DNA of 64,000 bases from Virgibacillus_O xinjiangensis (GTDB lineage Bacteria; Bacillota; Bacilli; Bacillales; Amphibacillaceae). The notes beneath the pieces are model-generated. The model searched no databases and was not told the DNA's origin. It saw only the letters and a program-made list of their open reading frames with translations. The stretch lies in contig NZ_JBHRSA010000031.1 in the NCBI RefSeq assembly GCF_042643145.1, positions 94,581 through 158,580 on the forward strand, written 5' to 3'. A program made the position numbers and the translations under genes. Within the stretch, counting starts at the first letter, position 1. Each line of letters begins with the position of its first letter. Shown piece by piece: positions 23,420 to 31,036 of this stretch.

Positions 23420-24622
23420 TTAGAATAGTTCATCAAGTTCATCCGAGCGTTTCTTCTTATCATCTAAGCGGATGGTCTCAATCCCCTCTACCGCCTCATC
23501 AATCAGCTGACTGAAGTCCTTCTGTGCCTCAAATTGATTAACTTTCTCCCTTGTAGGCTTGGTTTTGGGAGATTTCGGCACAAAAATCGTGCAGCAGTCT
23601 TCATAGGGAAGGATAGAGGTTTCGTATGTCCCTATATTCCGTGATATGTCAATGATCTCATGTTTATCCATAGCAACAAGGGGGCGAAGAATCGGATAGT
23701 TGGTCACTTCATTGATCGTGTGCATGCTTTCCATCGTTTGGCTTGCAACCTGTCCTAAATTCTCCCCGGTAGTCATGGAGAGAATGGACTCCTGTTCGCA
23801 CACCCTTTCACTGATCCGCATCATCATACGCCGCATGATCGTCATTGCATAATTCTCTGGCATCTCCCGAAAAATTTCCTGCTGAAGTTTAGTGAACGGA
23901 ACAATATGCACCTTTACCGTTCTCCCATAGTTCGTCAGCTGCTCTGCCAGGTCGAGCACCTTCTGTTTTGCCCTTTCACTAGTGAAAGGAGGTGAATGAA
24001 AATGAATAGCTTCAATCTGCACACCGCGTTTCATGGATAGATACCCTGCAACAGGACTATCAATACCGCCTGATAACAAGAGCAGCGACTTTCCTGCCGT
24101 TCCAACTGGCAATCCGCCCAGACCAGGAATGACACGGGAAGTAATATAAGTAGCTTCCAACCTGATTTCCACTTTTATTTCCATATCAGGGTGGTGGACA
24201 TCCACCTTGTACCCTTCTGTATTGGATAGCAAATGACCTCCCAGGACCTGGTTCATTTCCTGCGAAGCGATTGGAAAGTCTTTATCAATTCGTTTGACGC
24301 TTATTTTGAACGTTTGGATATGATCCCCGCTTTGCAGCGCATACAGTGCCCCTGCCTTCACTGCTTCCACTTCGTTTTCCACTTTGATTGCTGGACTCAG
24401 ACTGTGAATTCCGAAGATATTCCTCAATTTATCAATGATCGGGCCTGCTTCATGCCCATTCAACAGGACGAACATCCGCCCCTGCGTCCGTTTCACTTTT
24501 GCATCAGGAAATTCCTTCAGTTTATGTTGGATGTTTTCCTGCAGTTTAAGTATGAACTGCTTCCTGTTTTTTCCCTTTAAAGCCATTTCTCCATATCTGA
24601 TTAAAATATGATCATATTGCAT
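23420..24622 (-). CDS. thiI: tRNA 4-thiouridine synthetase ThiI
   Basis: A 400-aa enzyme that adenylates U8 of tRNA and transfers sulfur to form 4-thiouridine. Order: ferredoxin-like N-terminal domain, THUMP domain (about 60–160), PP-loop ATPase with SGGIDSP (about 184–190), and a C-terminal region with PYEDCCTIFVPKSPKTKP carrying the acceptor cysteine. It lacks the rhodanese domain of enterobacterial ThiI, as normal for Bacilli, where the neighbouring NifZ supplies sulfur directly. The ATG at 24622 gives the family start MQYDHILIRYGEMA with GGAG nine bases upstream; ATG 24628 directly abuts the nifZ stop. Confidence 0.95.
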   Translation of the reverse strand: MQYDHILIRYGEMALKGKNRKQFILKLQENIQHKLKEFPDAKVKRTQGRMFVLLNGHEAGPIIDKLRNIFGIHSLSPAIKVENEVEAVKAGALYALQSGDHIQTFKISVKRIDKDFPIASQEMNQVLGGHLLSNTEGYKVDVHHPDMEIKVEIRLEATYITSRVIPGLGGLPVGTAGKSLLLLSGGIDSPVAGYLSMKRGVQIEAIHFHSPPFTSERAKQKVLDLAEQLTNYGRTVKVHIVPFTKLQQEIFREMPENYAMTIMRRMMMRISERVCEQESILSMTTGENLGQVASQTMESMHTINEVTNYPILRPLVAMDKHEIIDISRNIGTYETSILPYEDCCTIFVPKSPKTKPTREKVNQFEAQKDFSQLIDEAVEGIETIRLDDKKKRSDELDELF

Positions 24623-24628
24623 ATACAT

Positions 24629-25768
24629 CTACTCCATAACTTCTTTGAATTGTTTGATGGACCGTTGAAGAGCGGATAAAAATGTGTCAATCTCTTCCTT
24701 GGTATTATCATAAGACAGGCTGACCCTCAAGGCAGAGACATTACGGTCAGTTCCCCAGCCACATGCGGCAAGGATTTTGCTTTCATCTTTCTGTTTGGAA
24801 GAACAGGCCGACTTCGTCGAAATGTAGATTTCTTCTTCACCCAGCATGTGGATCAATACTTCCGGCTTTGTACCCAAAACAGAAAAGTTCATGATATGTG
24901 GAGCGGAGTTTCTCGGTGTATTGACTTTTATCCCGTCCATCGTCTCCAGCCGATCACGTAGATAGCCCAACAGTTGCCGGAGCTTGTCGGCTTCCGTTCT
25001 TTCCCGTTCCTTAATCAGCCGCAACGCTTTGACCATCGACACAGCACCTGCGAGATTCTCTGTCCCCGACCGATGGCCGGATTCCTGCTCGCCTCCATGC
25101 AGAAGTGGGAACATCGTCGTCCCCTTTTTTATATACAAAATACCTGTCCCTTTCAGACCATGTATCTTATGCCCAGAGAAAGTGCATAAGTCGATGCCGT
25201 TGTTCCCCAACTTGAGTGGGACTTTTCCAGCCCCCTGGACATTGTCCACATGGAAGAACAGCTTGGGATATTGTTTGGCAATAGAAGCCACTTCTTCAAC
25301 CGGCTGGATGGAGCCAATTTCATTGTTTACATGCATCAAGGAGATCAGAATGGTATCTTCCCTGATTGCCGACTTTACGTCCGTAATTGATACTACACCA
25401 TCTTCATTGACAGGTAAATAGGTGACCTCAAATCCGAGTTGCTCCAGTCCCCTGCATGCCTCTTCGACGGACGGATGTTCGATTTCCGATGTGATGATAT
25501 GCCTACCGCGGTTCTGATGCTGTAAAGCAATACCCTTTATTGCTGTATTATTCCCTTCTGTCCCTCCCGAAGTGAAAATGACCTCCTGCTCCGAAACGCC
25601 AAGCAAATTTGCTGCCTGCTGTTTTGCCCGTTGCAAAAGCTTCTCTGTCTCTCCGCCAAATTGATGGATGGAAGAAGGGTTCGCATAGTATTTATTGGTG
25701 ACTTCTTTAAAACTTTTCACTACGGATGGATGCGGTTTTGTCGTTGCACTGTTATCTAGATAAATCAT
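24629..25768 (-). CDS. nifZ: Cysteine desulfurase NifZ (IscS-like), dedicated to ThiI
   Basis: A 379-aa class V PLP enzyme that releases sulfur from cysteine as an enzyme-bound persulfide. PLP lysine Lys201 in SGHKIHG and catalytic Cys322 in STKSACSSK are present. The adjacent histidine motif SEIEHPSVEEA is also intact. The gene ends directly at thiI, and in B. subtilis this pair makes 4-thiouridine in tRNA, so a dedicated donor–acceptor role is likely. AAGGAGCTTTA precedes the ATG. A structured leader of about 118 bases precedes it. Confidence 0.95.
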   Translation of the reverse strand: MIYLDNSATTKPHPSVVKSFKEVTNKYYANPSSIHQFGGETEKLLQRAKQQAANLLGVSEQEVIFTSGGTEGNNTAIKGIALQHQNRGRHIITSEIEHPSVEEACRGLEQLGFEVTYLPVNEDGVVSITDVKSAIREDTILISLMHVNNEIGSIQPVEEVASIAKQYPKLFFHVDNVQGAGKVPLKLGNNGIDLCTFSGHKIHGLKGTGILYIKKGTTMFPLLHGGEQESGHRSGTENLAGAVSMVKALRLIKERERTEADKLRQLLGYLRDRLETMDGIKVNTPRNSAPHIMNFSVLGTKPEVLIHMLGEEEIYISTKSACSSKQKDESKILAACGWGTDRNVSALRVSLSYDNTKEEIDTFLSALQRSIKQFKEVME

Positions 25769-25886
25769 TCATTAAAGCTCCTTATTTCAGAAAACTTGCC
25801 TGCGCCTTTCATCGGCGCAGGCTGGATCATCCTCTTATTTTCCTGGTTAGACTGCCTCTCTGCAGCCAGTCATATTACTGGTCCTT
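25769..25886 (-). ncRNA. Structured 5' leader of nifZ–thiI, unknown class
   Basis: The transcript from the extended -10 promoter would carry about 118 untranslated bases. Reading the minus strand, a hairpin CCAGT–AATATG–ACTGG overlaps an alternative pairing GACTG…CAGTC, and a strong 9-bp hairpin (25798–25822, GCCTGCGCC / GGCGCAGGC) follows about 30 bases before the start codon. I see no T-run after the last hairpin, so translational rather than terminator-based control is possible. It does not fit a riboswitch class I know. Confidence 0.45.
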
Positions 25887-25892
25887 TTTTGC

Positions 25893-25901
25893 ATTATAGC
25901 A
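25893..25901 (-). promoter_or_regulatory. Extended -10 promoter of nifZ–thiI
   Basis: TGCTATAAT on the minus strand, with no clear -35. It lies between the ezrA terminator and the nifZ leader. Confidence 0.6.
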
Positions 25902-25910
25902 GCTAAAAGA

Positions 25911-25981
25911 CAAAAGGGAAGGCTGACTTAGGAAGGATCCTTTTCATATCCTTTTCCTAATGACAGCCTTTATCCCTTTTT
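25911..25981 (-). terminator. Terminator of ezrA
   Basis: A long hairpin on the minus strand: AAGGCTG…AGGAAAAGGAT pairs with AGGATCCTTCCTAAGTCAGCCTT, extended by AAAAGGG/CCCTTTT. It starts at the ezrA stop codon. Confidence 0.75.
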
Positions 25982-27678
25982 TATGAACCACTGCTTACCA
26001 TCTGGAATTCTTCTATGCGTTTTAATGCGCCAGGTTCAATTTCTTCTACCGCTTTGGCTGCTTGTTCCAAGGCCAATTCATATTCATAGGACCTGAACAG
26101 CCGTTCAGCCTCCGCCAATTTCCCTGCAAGTACTGCATCCTGGCTGCGGTAACGGTTGGCATACTGGATGACCTGCTCTGTCAGATAGGCCTGTTCCAGC
26201 ATCATTTCCGTCTGCTCCATAGCCTTATCCACAGCTTCTTTTGAATCGTTCAGAGCTTCCTGTACCTTGACCATATCAAGCGGTTGTCTCTCCAATGCCT
26301 CTAGTACCCGTTCGTTTTTGCTGGATGCTTCATCTAGAAGGTTCCATATGAAGGTCGGCACTCCCGGAATATTGCTTTTCTTCAGCTTCCTGCCAACACC
26401 CTGAAGCTGTGTACGTATTTCCATGAGTTTTTCTTTAGCTTCCAATTCGTCCTTCCGGAGATTTTGGATTCTCTTCTTGAATTCCTCGTGTTTTTCCTGA
26501 AGCTCTTCCACCTCGCGGAAACCTTCTTCCACCTTCTGGCGCACTTCCGAGTGGGCTGCATCTTCATTCTCCAAATCCTCAGCCATGTCGACAAGCTGAT
26601 CTCTTAAGGAAGAAATCGTCGACTCGATGCTGAGATATTTTTCCATATCACCGTCTTCCAACTGATAAGCTTCCCTTAGCTCCTGAAGGTCTTCTTTTGT
26701 TTCGGAAAACGTGATGGTCAACTCATTTAACGTATTTTCATATTCTGGCATTTCCTTTTCTAGGTAATTCTTTGCCACAGCTTCTTTTTCCAGCTGATCA
26801 TACATTTCTGTTATAGCTGCTTCCACCTCTGCCACGGTTTCGCTTGCACCTTCCATTTCCGCATTTTCCAACTTGCTGACATTATTTGCCAGTTTCTCCT
26901 GATATGTAAGAATTTCAGTTTTAAACCCAAAATGGGACACATGGTAGCCGGCCTCTTTCATTTCATTCAAGCCTTCCATGAGGTTATCCAGCTGAGCAGG
27001 AAGCTCCTGCTTCGATTTCTTATACAGAGGAGGGAAACTCTCGATTTGCTGCTGCAATTCCTCTACTCTTTCCTCCAGCTGATCGACGAATGCCTTTGCC
27101 TCCAGATAATTCCCTCCATCAATAAGCACCTCATATTCTTCCAGCATATCTTCCAGTTTGTCGATTTCCCTGTCAAAATGCAGCTCTGCTTTCCCATACT
27201 GGTAGCGGTTCTGTGATACCTGTTTCCTGAGGGCTTTCACCTGCGGCTGAATTTTCTCAACCCCCGTTCGGCTGGACTTTTCAGAGTTCACCAACTGGTC
27301 TACCTCTGCCAAAATGATTTCAATTCTTTTTTCAATCGATTGAAGAATTTCTTCCACATCCCCCAAAATCCGTTTGGACTTGGCAAATAGGTAGCGGTCA
27401 GCCGCTTCTTCTGCATCGAATAGATGCTCTTCAATATCCGGCAGCTCCTTAGATGCGATGGTATCCCAGCGCTCTTTCCAATCTTCAAACTTCTCCTGTG
27501 TTTCACCTGATAGGTTGAGGCTCTTAATACGGGATAAATGGGCTGCAATGTTCCGATCCATGATATCCATTTTCCATGCCTCATACTTATCTACTTCATC
27601 ATAAACCCGCTTACGTATAATCAGGCCGACTATGATTAATAAGATGATTGCCAATATGATTCCAATAACGTATGCCAT
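25981..27678 (-). CDS. ezrA: Septation ring regulator EzrA
   Basis: A 565-aa membrane-anchored spectrin-like protein: one N-terminal transmembrane helix (residues 2–22, outside-in), then a long cytoplasmic coiled-coil domain with regular spectrin-like repeats. EzrA inhibits aberrant FtsZ ring formation and links FtsZ to PBP1 at the septum. The FtsZ-interacting QNR-type patch near the C-terminus appears as QYANRYRSQDAVLA (about 516–529). Length matches the family (about 562). It is followed by nifZ and preceded by refZ, the standard Bacillus order. Confidence 0.95.
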   Translation of the reverse strand: MAYVIGIILAIILLIIVGLIIRKRVYDEVDKYEAWKMDIMDRNIAAHLSRIKSLNLSGETQEKFEDWKERWDTIASKELPDIEEHLFDAEEAADRYLFAKSKRILGDVEEILQSIEKRIEIILAEVDQLVNSEKSSRTGVEKIQPQVKALRKQVSQNRYQYGKAELHFDREIDKLEDMLEEYEVLIDGGNYLEAKAFVDQLEERVEELQQQIESFPPLYKKSKQELPAQLDNLMEGLNEMKEAGYHVSHFGFKTEILTYQEKLANNVSKLENAEMEGASETVAEVEAAITEMYDQLEKEAVAKNYLEKEMPEYENTLNELTITFSETKEDLQELREAYQLEDGDMEKYLSIESTISSLRDQLVDMAEDLENEDAAHSEVRQKVEEGFREVEELQEKHEEFKKRIQNLRKDELEAKEKLMEIRTQLQGVGRKLKKSNIPGVPTFIWNLLDEASSKNERVLEALERQPLDMVKVQEALNDSKEAVDKAMEQTEMMLEQAYLTEQVIQYANRYRSQDAVLAGKLAEAERLFRSYEYELALEQAAKAVEEIEPGALKRIEEFQMVSSGS

Positions 27679-27829
27679 ATGTATGTAAGCCCCCTAACCT
27701 AATTCCCATAAGAGGCAGCGATTACAGAAGCCTCCTGAAGAACAATTTGCCATTAAGATTCCGACGTAATTTTTCTATTACCTATAATACCATGTCACTA
27801 GCAATTTTGGCTAAAAATATACAAATTTA

Positions 27830-28510
27830 TTAAGGATTCTCCTTCATGGGAGATATTCTGCTGTTGGAAGTCCTGCCATGCGTTTTCCCCTCTGTATGGC
27901 CTTCCTTCCCAGCCACAAGAAAGTCCAACCATTGATGGACGGTTTTGACATACTTCCTGACAAATGCTTGATGGGAATATTCACCAACCACTTTATCCTT
28001 CCATTCGTTCTGCATGACATAAGGGGTGATTAGCATACCTTTTAACTGGAGCAGCAAGAAATCAGCTTCCGGTACGTTCCCCCTGTAACTTTTCAAAGCT
28101 TGATAGAAGGCATTGCTGATCAAGTGATTTTCTTTTGCCAGGTATGTCACTGCCATTTCACGCACGAAAACGGAGTCTAAAGAAAGCTCCCTATGGATGA
28201 AACAGGAGAATTGATGATGTTCCTGTTTATACTGTATGATGCTGAACACCAATTGTTTCAGCCGCTCCAAATTAGAAGCTTCTTCCATTTGGTCCCAAAC
28301 CTCTTCCATTCTTTTCAGATATGCTTCATAATATTGAGTAACAGCATACTCCAGCAGTCCTTGCTTGCTTTTAAAGTAGTAACTGATCAGTGAGACATTC
28401 ACGGAAGCTTTATCAGCAATATCTCTCACAGAGGTCCCGCTGAAACCCTTTTGATAGAACAAGGATGAGGCTGCTTTAATCACTTTTTGCTTAGAAGGGT
28501 TCTTTTTCAT
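27830..28510 (-). CDS. refZ: TetR-family FtsZ regulator RefZ
   Basis: A 226-aa TetR-type DNA-binding protein. The N-terminal helix-turn-helix reads VIKAASSLFYQKGFSGTSVRDIADKASVNVSLISYYFKSKQGLLE (about 11–55). The C-terminal ligand-like domain is about 60–200, and a low-complexity polar tail is longer than in B. subtilis RefZ (207 aa). RefZ binds motifs near the origin and perturbs FtsZ to place the polar septum at sporulation. The ATG at 28510 has AAGGAG nine bases upstream. The neighbours ezrA and ytsP are the same as for B. subtilis yttP. Confidence 0.88.
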   Translation of the reverse strand: MKKNPSKQKVIKAASSLFYQKGFSGTSVRDIADKASVNVSLISYYFKSKQGLLEYAVTQYYEAYLKRMEEVWDQMEEASNLERLKQLVFSIIQYKQEHHQFSCFIHRELSLDSVFVREMAVTYLAKENHLISNAFYQALKSYRGNVPEADFLLLQLKGMLITPYVMQNEWKDKVVGEYSHQAFVRKYVKTVHQWLDFLVAGKEGHTEGKTHGRTSNSRISPMKENP

Positions 28511-28570
28511 CTGATTCAACTCCTTACATGTCATTTACGACAGGGAGACAGAATATCCTGCATTTTTATC

Positions 28571-28596
28571 TCGACAAAATACATATTCAATGTCGA
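28571..28596. promoter_or_regulatory. Inverted repeat between refZ and ytsP
   Basis: TCGACA and TGTCGA are separated by 14 bases in the divergent refZ–ytsP gap. A further CGACA lies at about 28547. RefZ is known to bind near its own gene in B. subtilis, so this is a candidate operator, but I cannot confirm the motif. Confidence 0.4.
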
Positions 28597-28637
28597 CTAT
28601 TGGTAAGTCAAATGTTCATTATGAAAGGAAGATGTAT

Positions 28638-29120
28638 ATGTTTCAAGCAACTGCCTACTCTGGAGACAGGGTGAAAGATTACGAGTTACTGAACAAGCAA
28701 TTGAAGGCCCTCATCGAGGACGAAACTGATTCCATTGCCATCCTGTCCAATGCCTCTGCACTGTTGAATCAATTCTTGAAGGAAGTGAACTGGGTCGGAT
28801 TCTATCTATGGAAGGAAGATGAACTGATACTTGGCCCATTTCAAGGATTGCCTGCCTGTGTGAAAATCCCCTATGGGAAAGGGGTGTGCGGAACAGCTGT
28901 CAAAGAACGCAGCACCCAACGTGTAGCTGATGTTCATCAGTTCCCAGGGCATATTGCCTGTGACAGTGCAAGCCGCTCGGAAATTGTGGTACCGATTATG
29001 GTAGACGGCTTCATCTATGGAGTGCTGGATATCGACAGTCCAATAACAGATCGCTTTGACGAAACGGATCAACAATACTTGGAAGAATTCACTGCCATCT
29101 TGGAGGCTCATCTCAGCTAA
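28638..29120 (+). CDS. ytsP: Free methionine-(R)-sulfoxide reductase (GAF domain), YtsP
   Basis: A 160-aa single GAF-domain enzyme reducing free L-methionine-(R)-sulfoxide. The three family cysteines are present at Cys74 (GLPACVKI), Cys84 (GKGVCGT) and Cys108 (HIACDS), with the same 10- and 24-residue spacing as Cys84, Cys94 and Cys118 of the E. coli enzyme. The ATG at 28638 has AAAGGAAG upstream; an upstream start (28590) would overlap the inverted repeat. Confidence 0.93.
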   Translation: MFQATAYSGDRVKDYELLNKQLKALIEDETDSIAILSNASALLNQFLKEVNWVGFYLWKEDELILGPFQGLPACVKIPYGKGVCGTAVKERSTQRVADVHQFPGHIACDSASRSEIVVPIMVDGFIYGVLDIDSPITDRFDETDQQYLEEFTAILEAHLS

Positions 29121-29179
29121 AACACTCGTTGCCGGAAGGTTTCAAAACTGATCCTCCTCAACTGACTCCCACAACATAT

Positions 29180-29206
29180 GTTTTAAAACCGTACTATTCC
29201 GGGTAA
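29180..29206 (+). promoter_or_regulatory. Candidate sigma-B promoter
   Basis: GTTTTA (29180–29185), 15-base spacer, GGGTAA (29201–29206), close to the general-stress consensus GTTTAA–N12/15–GGGTAT. The downstream gene starts 62 bases later. Confidence 0.5.
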
Positions 29207-29267
29207 ATATATTAAAAATTTGTCTTAATGGAATCGTAAGAAACCCTGATTAATAGGAGGTTTTTAC

Positions 29268-29939
29268 ATGAAATTGTATCAAGTCAGAAAGGGACAGTTT
29301 GTCTTCTTTCAGAATGAACTGCATAAGGTGTATGCCGTAAGGCCCGTATACAAAAAACCGGTGCTGCTTTATCGGCTCAAGGACATGCAGCGGATTCAGG
29401 CGAAACCTGGTGAGATCGAGTCGATCCGTCCACAGAATAATGATACGTTCATCTTCTATGGAAAAAGGTATACCATAGAAAATCAGAAAGAACCGGAAGA
29501 AGGCGACTACATTCTGATTCACAGACCTGCCCCGGACCTCCTGGATCATTATTCACTGAATGAGATTGAAAAAGTCGGCTATGTTGAAGAGGGGAATGTC
29601 CTCACAACCAGGGATAATGGAGTCAAACGCAAAGAATATGTAGTGATGACTCCTGGCAGATCGGAAGGTGCAAGGGAAATTGCCTACCAGGATGCCAGCA
29701 TTGTTTCTGAATCCCAGATGGCTGATGATGAATCGATCGCTTATCTGATTGAAAGCGATGAATCTCTGAAGCCGCTTGTCGGTGATATTTACATTGATGT
29801 TCACCAGCAGACGAAGGCTATGATTGTAGCGATGACAGAAGATGAAGTGATATTCGGCCATGGCGTCCGAGTTCACGTAGCGGAACTGTTGGACAAAAAT
29901 AATTTCGAACTGGTCTACCAAGTAGATGAAGGGCTCTGA
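29268..29939 (+). CDS. Uncharacterised beta-rich soluble protein
   Basis: A 223-aa protein I do not recognise. It has no signal peptide, membrane segment or cysteine and is strongly alternating hydrophobic/charged, predicting mostly beta strands. Two related-looking segments at the N-terminus (KGQFVFFQNELHKVYAVRP and NNDTFIFYGKRYTIENQKEP) suggest a pair of small barrels. The C-terminal part (about 165–220, GDIYIDVHQQTKAMIVAM) may be a third beta unit. AATAGGAGG precedes the ATG. It lies alone between ytsP and rpsD with its own likely stress promoter and terminator. An rRNA- or nucleotide-binding role would be speculation. Confidence 0.75.
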   Translation: MKLYQVRKGQFVFFQNELHKVYAVRPVYKKPVLLYRLKDMQRIQAKPGEIESIRPQNNDTFIFYGKRYTIENQKEPEEGDYILIHRPAPDLLDHYSLNEIEKVGYVEEGNVLTTRDNGVKRKEYVVMTPGRSEGAREIAYQDASIVSESQMADDESIAYLIESDESLKPLVGDIYIDVHQQTKAMIVAMTEDEVIFGHGVRVHVAELLDKNNFELVYQVDEGL

Positions 29940-29956
29940 TTCCCTTCATCTTTTTT
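29925..29956 (+). terminator. Terminator of the unknown 223-aa gene
   Basis: GATGAAGGG–CTCTGATT–CCCTTCATC followed by six T. The hairpin includes the last codons and stop. Confidence 0.88.
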
Positions 29957-30120
29957 CTGTCTGCGCCTTCATTCCTTATGATTGTCTCTTTCATAAAAGA
30001 GTATTTTACAAGTACCTTTCATTATTGTAGAGAAAATTGCTTATGTCCCCCATTAGCTATGGAAAATTTTGAAACGGCAAGAGTGACGGAAAAATATTTT
30101 CAAAGTATTGTTGAGCGATG

Positions 30121-30149
30121 TTGACTTATGCCATCCAAAGTTATATACT
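30121..30149 (+). promoter_or_regulatory. Sigma-A promoter of rpsD
   Basis: TTGACT (30121–30126) and TATACT (30144–30149), exactly 17 bases apart, at the head of a 185-base leader. Confidence 0.82.
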
Positions 30150-30155
30150 ATTCTT

Positions 30156-30340
30156 TGTGTAAAATAATAAAGGTAGCTTAAGTGGACCGCTGCTTGTCCC
30201 CATTTTGTTCCTTATGCAATATAAGGTGTATCGTGTAACTCTCTGCTGCTGGAGCGATGGTACATGAAAACAAAATGGCCAACAGAAGGGACACACCGTT
30301 TATTTTATGCAAAATATAATATAAAAGGAGGAAATGTCTT
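30156..30340 (+). ncRNA. Ribosomal protein S4 autoregulatory leader
   Basis: The about 185-base untranslated region before rpsD contains long-range complementary segments: CCATTTTGTTCC with the later AACAAAATGG, and GGTGTATCGTGTAACTC followed by ACACACCG-type pairing near 30292. Bacillus rpsD is known to be autorepressed by S4 binding to a pseudoknotted leader with a similar GTATCGTGTAACT element, so the same device is inferred. It occupies most of the 400-base gap before rpsD. Confidence 0.7.
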
Positions 30341-30943
30341 ATGGCTCGATATACTGGATCCGTATGGAAAAAGTCACGTCGTCTCGGCATTTCATTAACT
30401 GGAACTGGTAAGGAACTCGATAAACGTCCTTACGCTCCTGGTCAACATGGACCAAACCAACGCAGAAAAATTTCCGAATATGGATTGCAACTGCAGGAAA
30501 AACAAAAGCTTCGTTTTATGTATGGATTAAACGAACGCCAATTCCGTACACTGTTTGACAGAGCAGGAAAAATGAAAGGTATTCATGGTGAAAACTTCAT
30601 GATCCTTCTTGAATCCCGCCTGGATAACCTTGTATACCGCTTAGGCCTTGCCCGTACGCGCAGACAAGCCCGTCAGCTGGTCAACCATGGTCATGTGACT
30701 GTGGACGGTGGACGTGTAGACATCCCATCTTACAGCGTTCAACCAGGTCAGGTAATCGGACTTCGTGAGAAATCCAAGAATCTTGATATTATCAAAGAGG
30801 CTGTGGAAGTAAACAATTTCGTACCTGAATACGTAACATTCGATGCAGATAAAATGGAAGGTACTTATGCTCGTTTCCCTGAGCGTTCTGAACTTCCAGC
30901 AGAAATCAACGAAGCTCTTATCGTTGAATTCTACTCCCGTTAA
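30341..30943 (+). CDS. rpsD: 30S ribosomal protein S4
   Basis: A 200-aa primary 16S rRNA-binding protein. N-terminal MARYTGSVWKKSRRLGISLTG, then the S4 RNA-binding domain with RLDNLVYRLGLARTRRQARQLVNHGHVTV (about 92–120). It lacks the zinc cysteines found in some S4 variants, as in B. subtilis. AAAGGAGG precedes the ATG. It is monocistronic, with its own leader and terminator. Confidence 0.98.
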   Translation: MARYTGSVWKKSRRLGISLTGTGKELDKRPYAPGQHGPNQRRKISEYGLQLQEKQKLRFMYGLNERQFRTLFDRAGKMKGIHGENFMILLESRLDNLVYRLGLARTRRQARQLVNHGHVTVDGGRVDIPSYSVQPGQVIGLREKSKNLDIIKEAVEVNNFVPEYVTFDADKMEGTYARFPERSELPAEINEALIVEFYSR

Positions 30944-30955
30944 TATCATAGAGAA

Positions 30956-30984
30956 GCAGTCGGTAAATCCGGCTGCTTTTTTTC
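30956..30984 (+). terminator. Terminator of rpsD
   Basis: GCAGTCGG–TAAAT–CCGGCTGC followed by seven T, 12 bases after the stop. Confidence 0.85.
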
Positions 30985-31000
30985 GTTCTTTTGCCAAAAG

Positions 31001-31032
31001 AAAAGCACTGACTCGAGAGTCAGTGCTTTTTC
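31001..31032. terminator. Perfect palindromic terminator of tyrS
   Basis: A perfect inverted repeat AAAAGCACTGACTC / GAGTCAGTGCTTTT, ending tyrS on the minus strand and giving a second stop for rpsD transcripts. Confidence 0.85.
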
Positions 31033-31036
31033 CTCG

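Noticed and set aside
25769..25901. SAM, lysine or THF riboswitch before nifZ
   Set aside because: None of the conserved cores of those classes could be found; left as an unknown structured leader.
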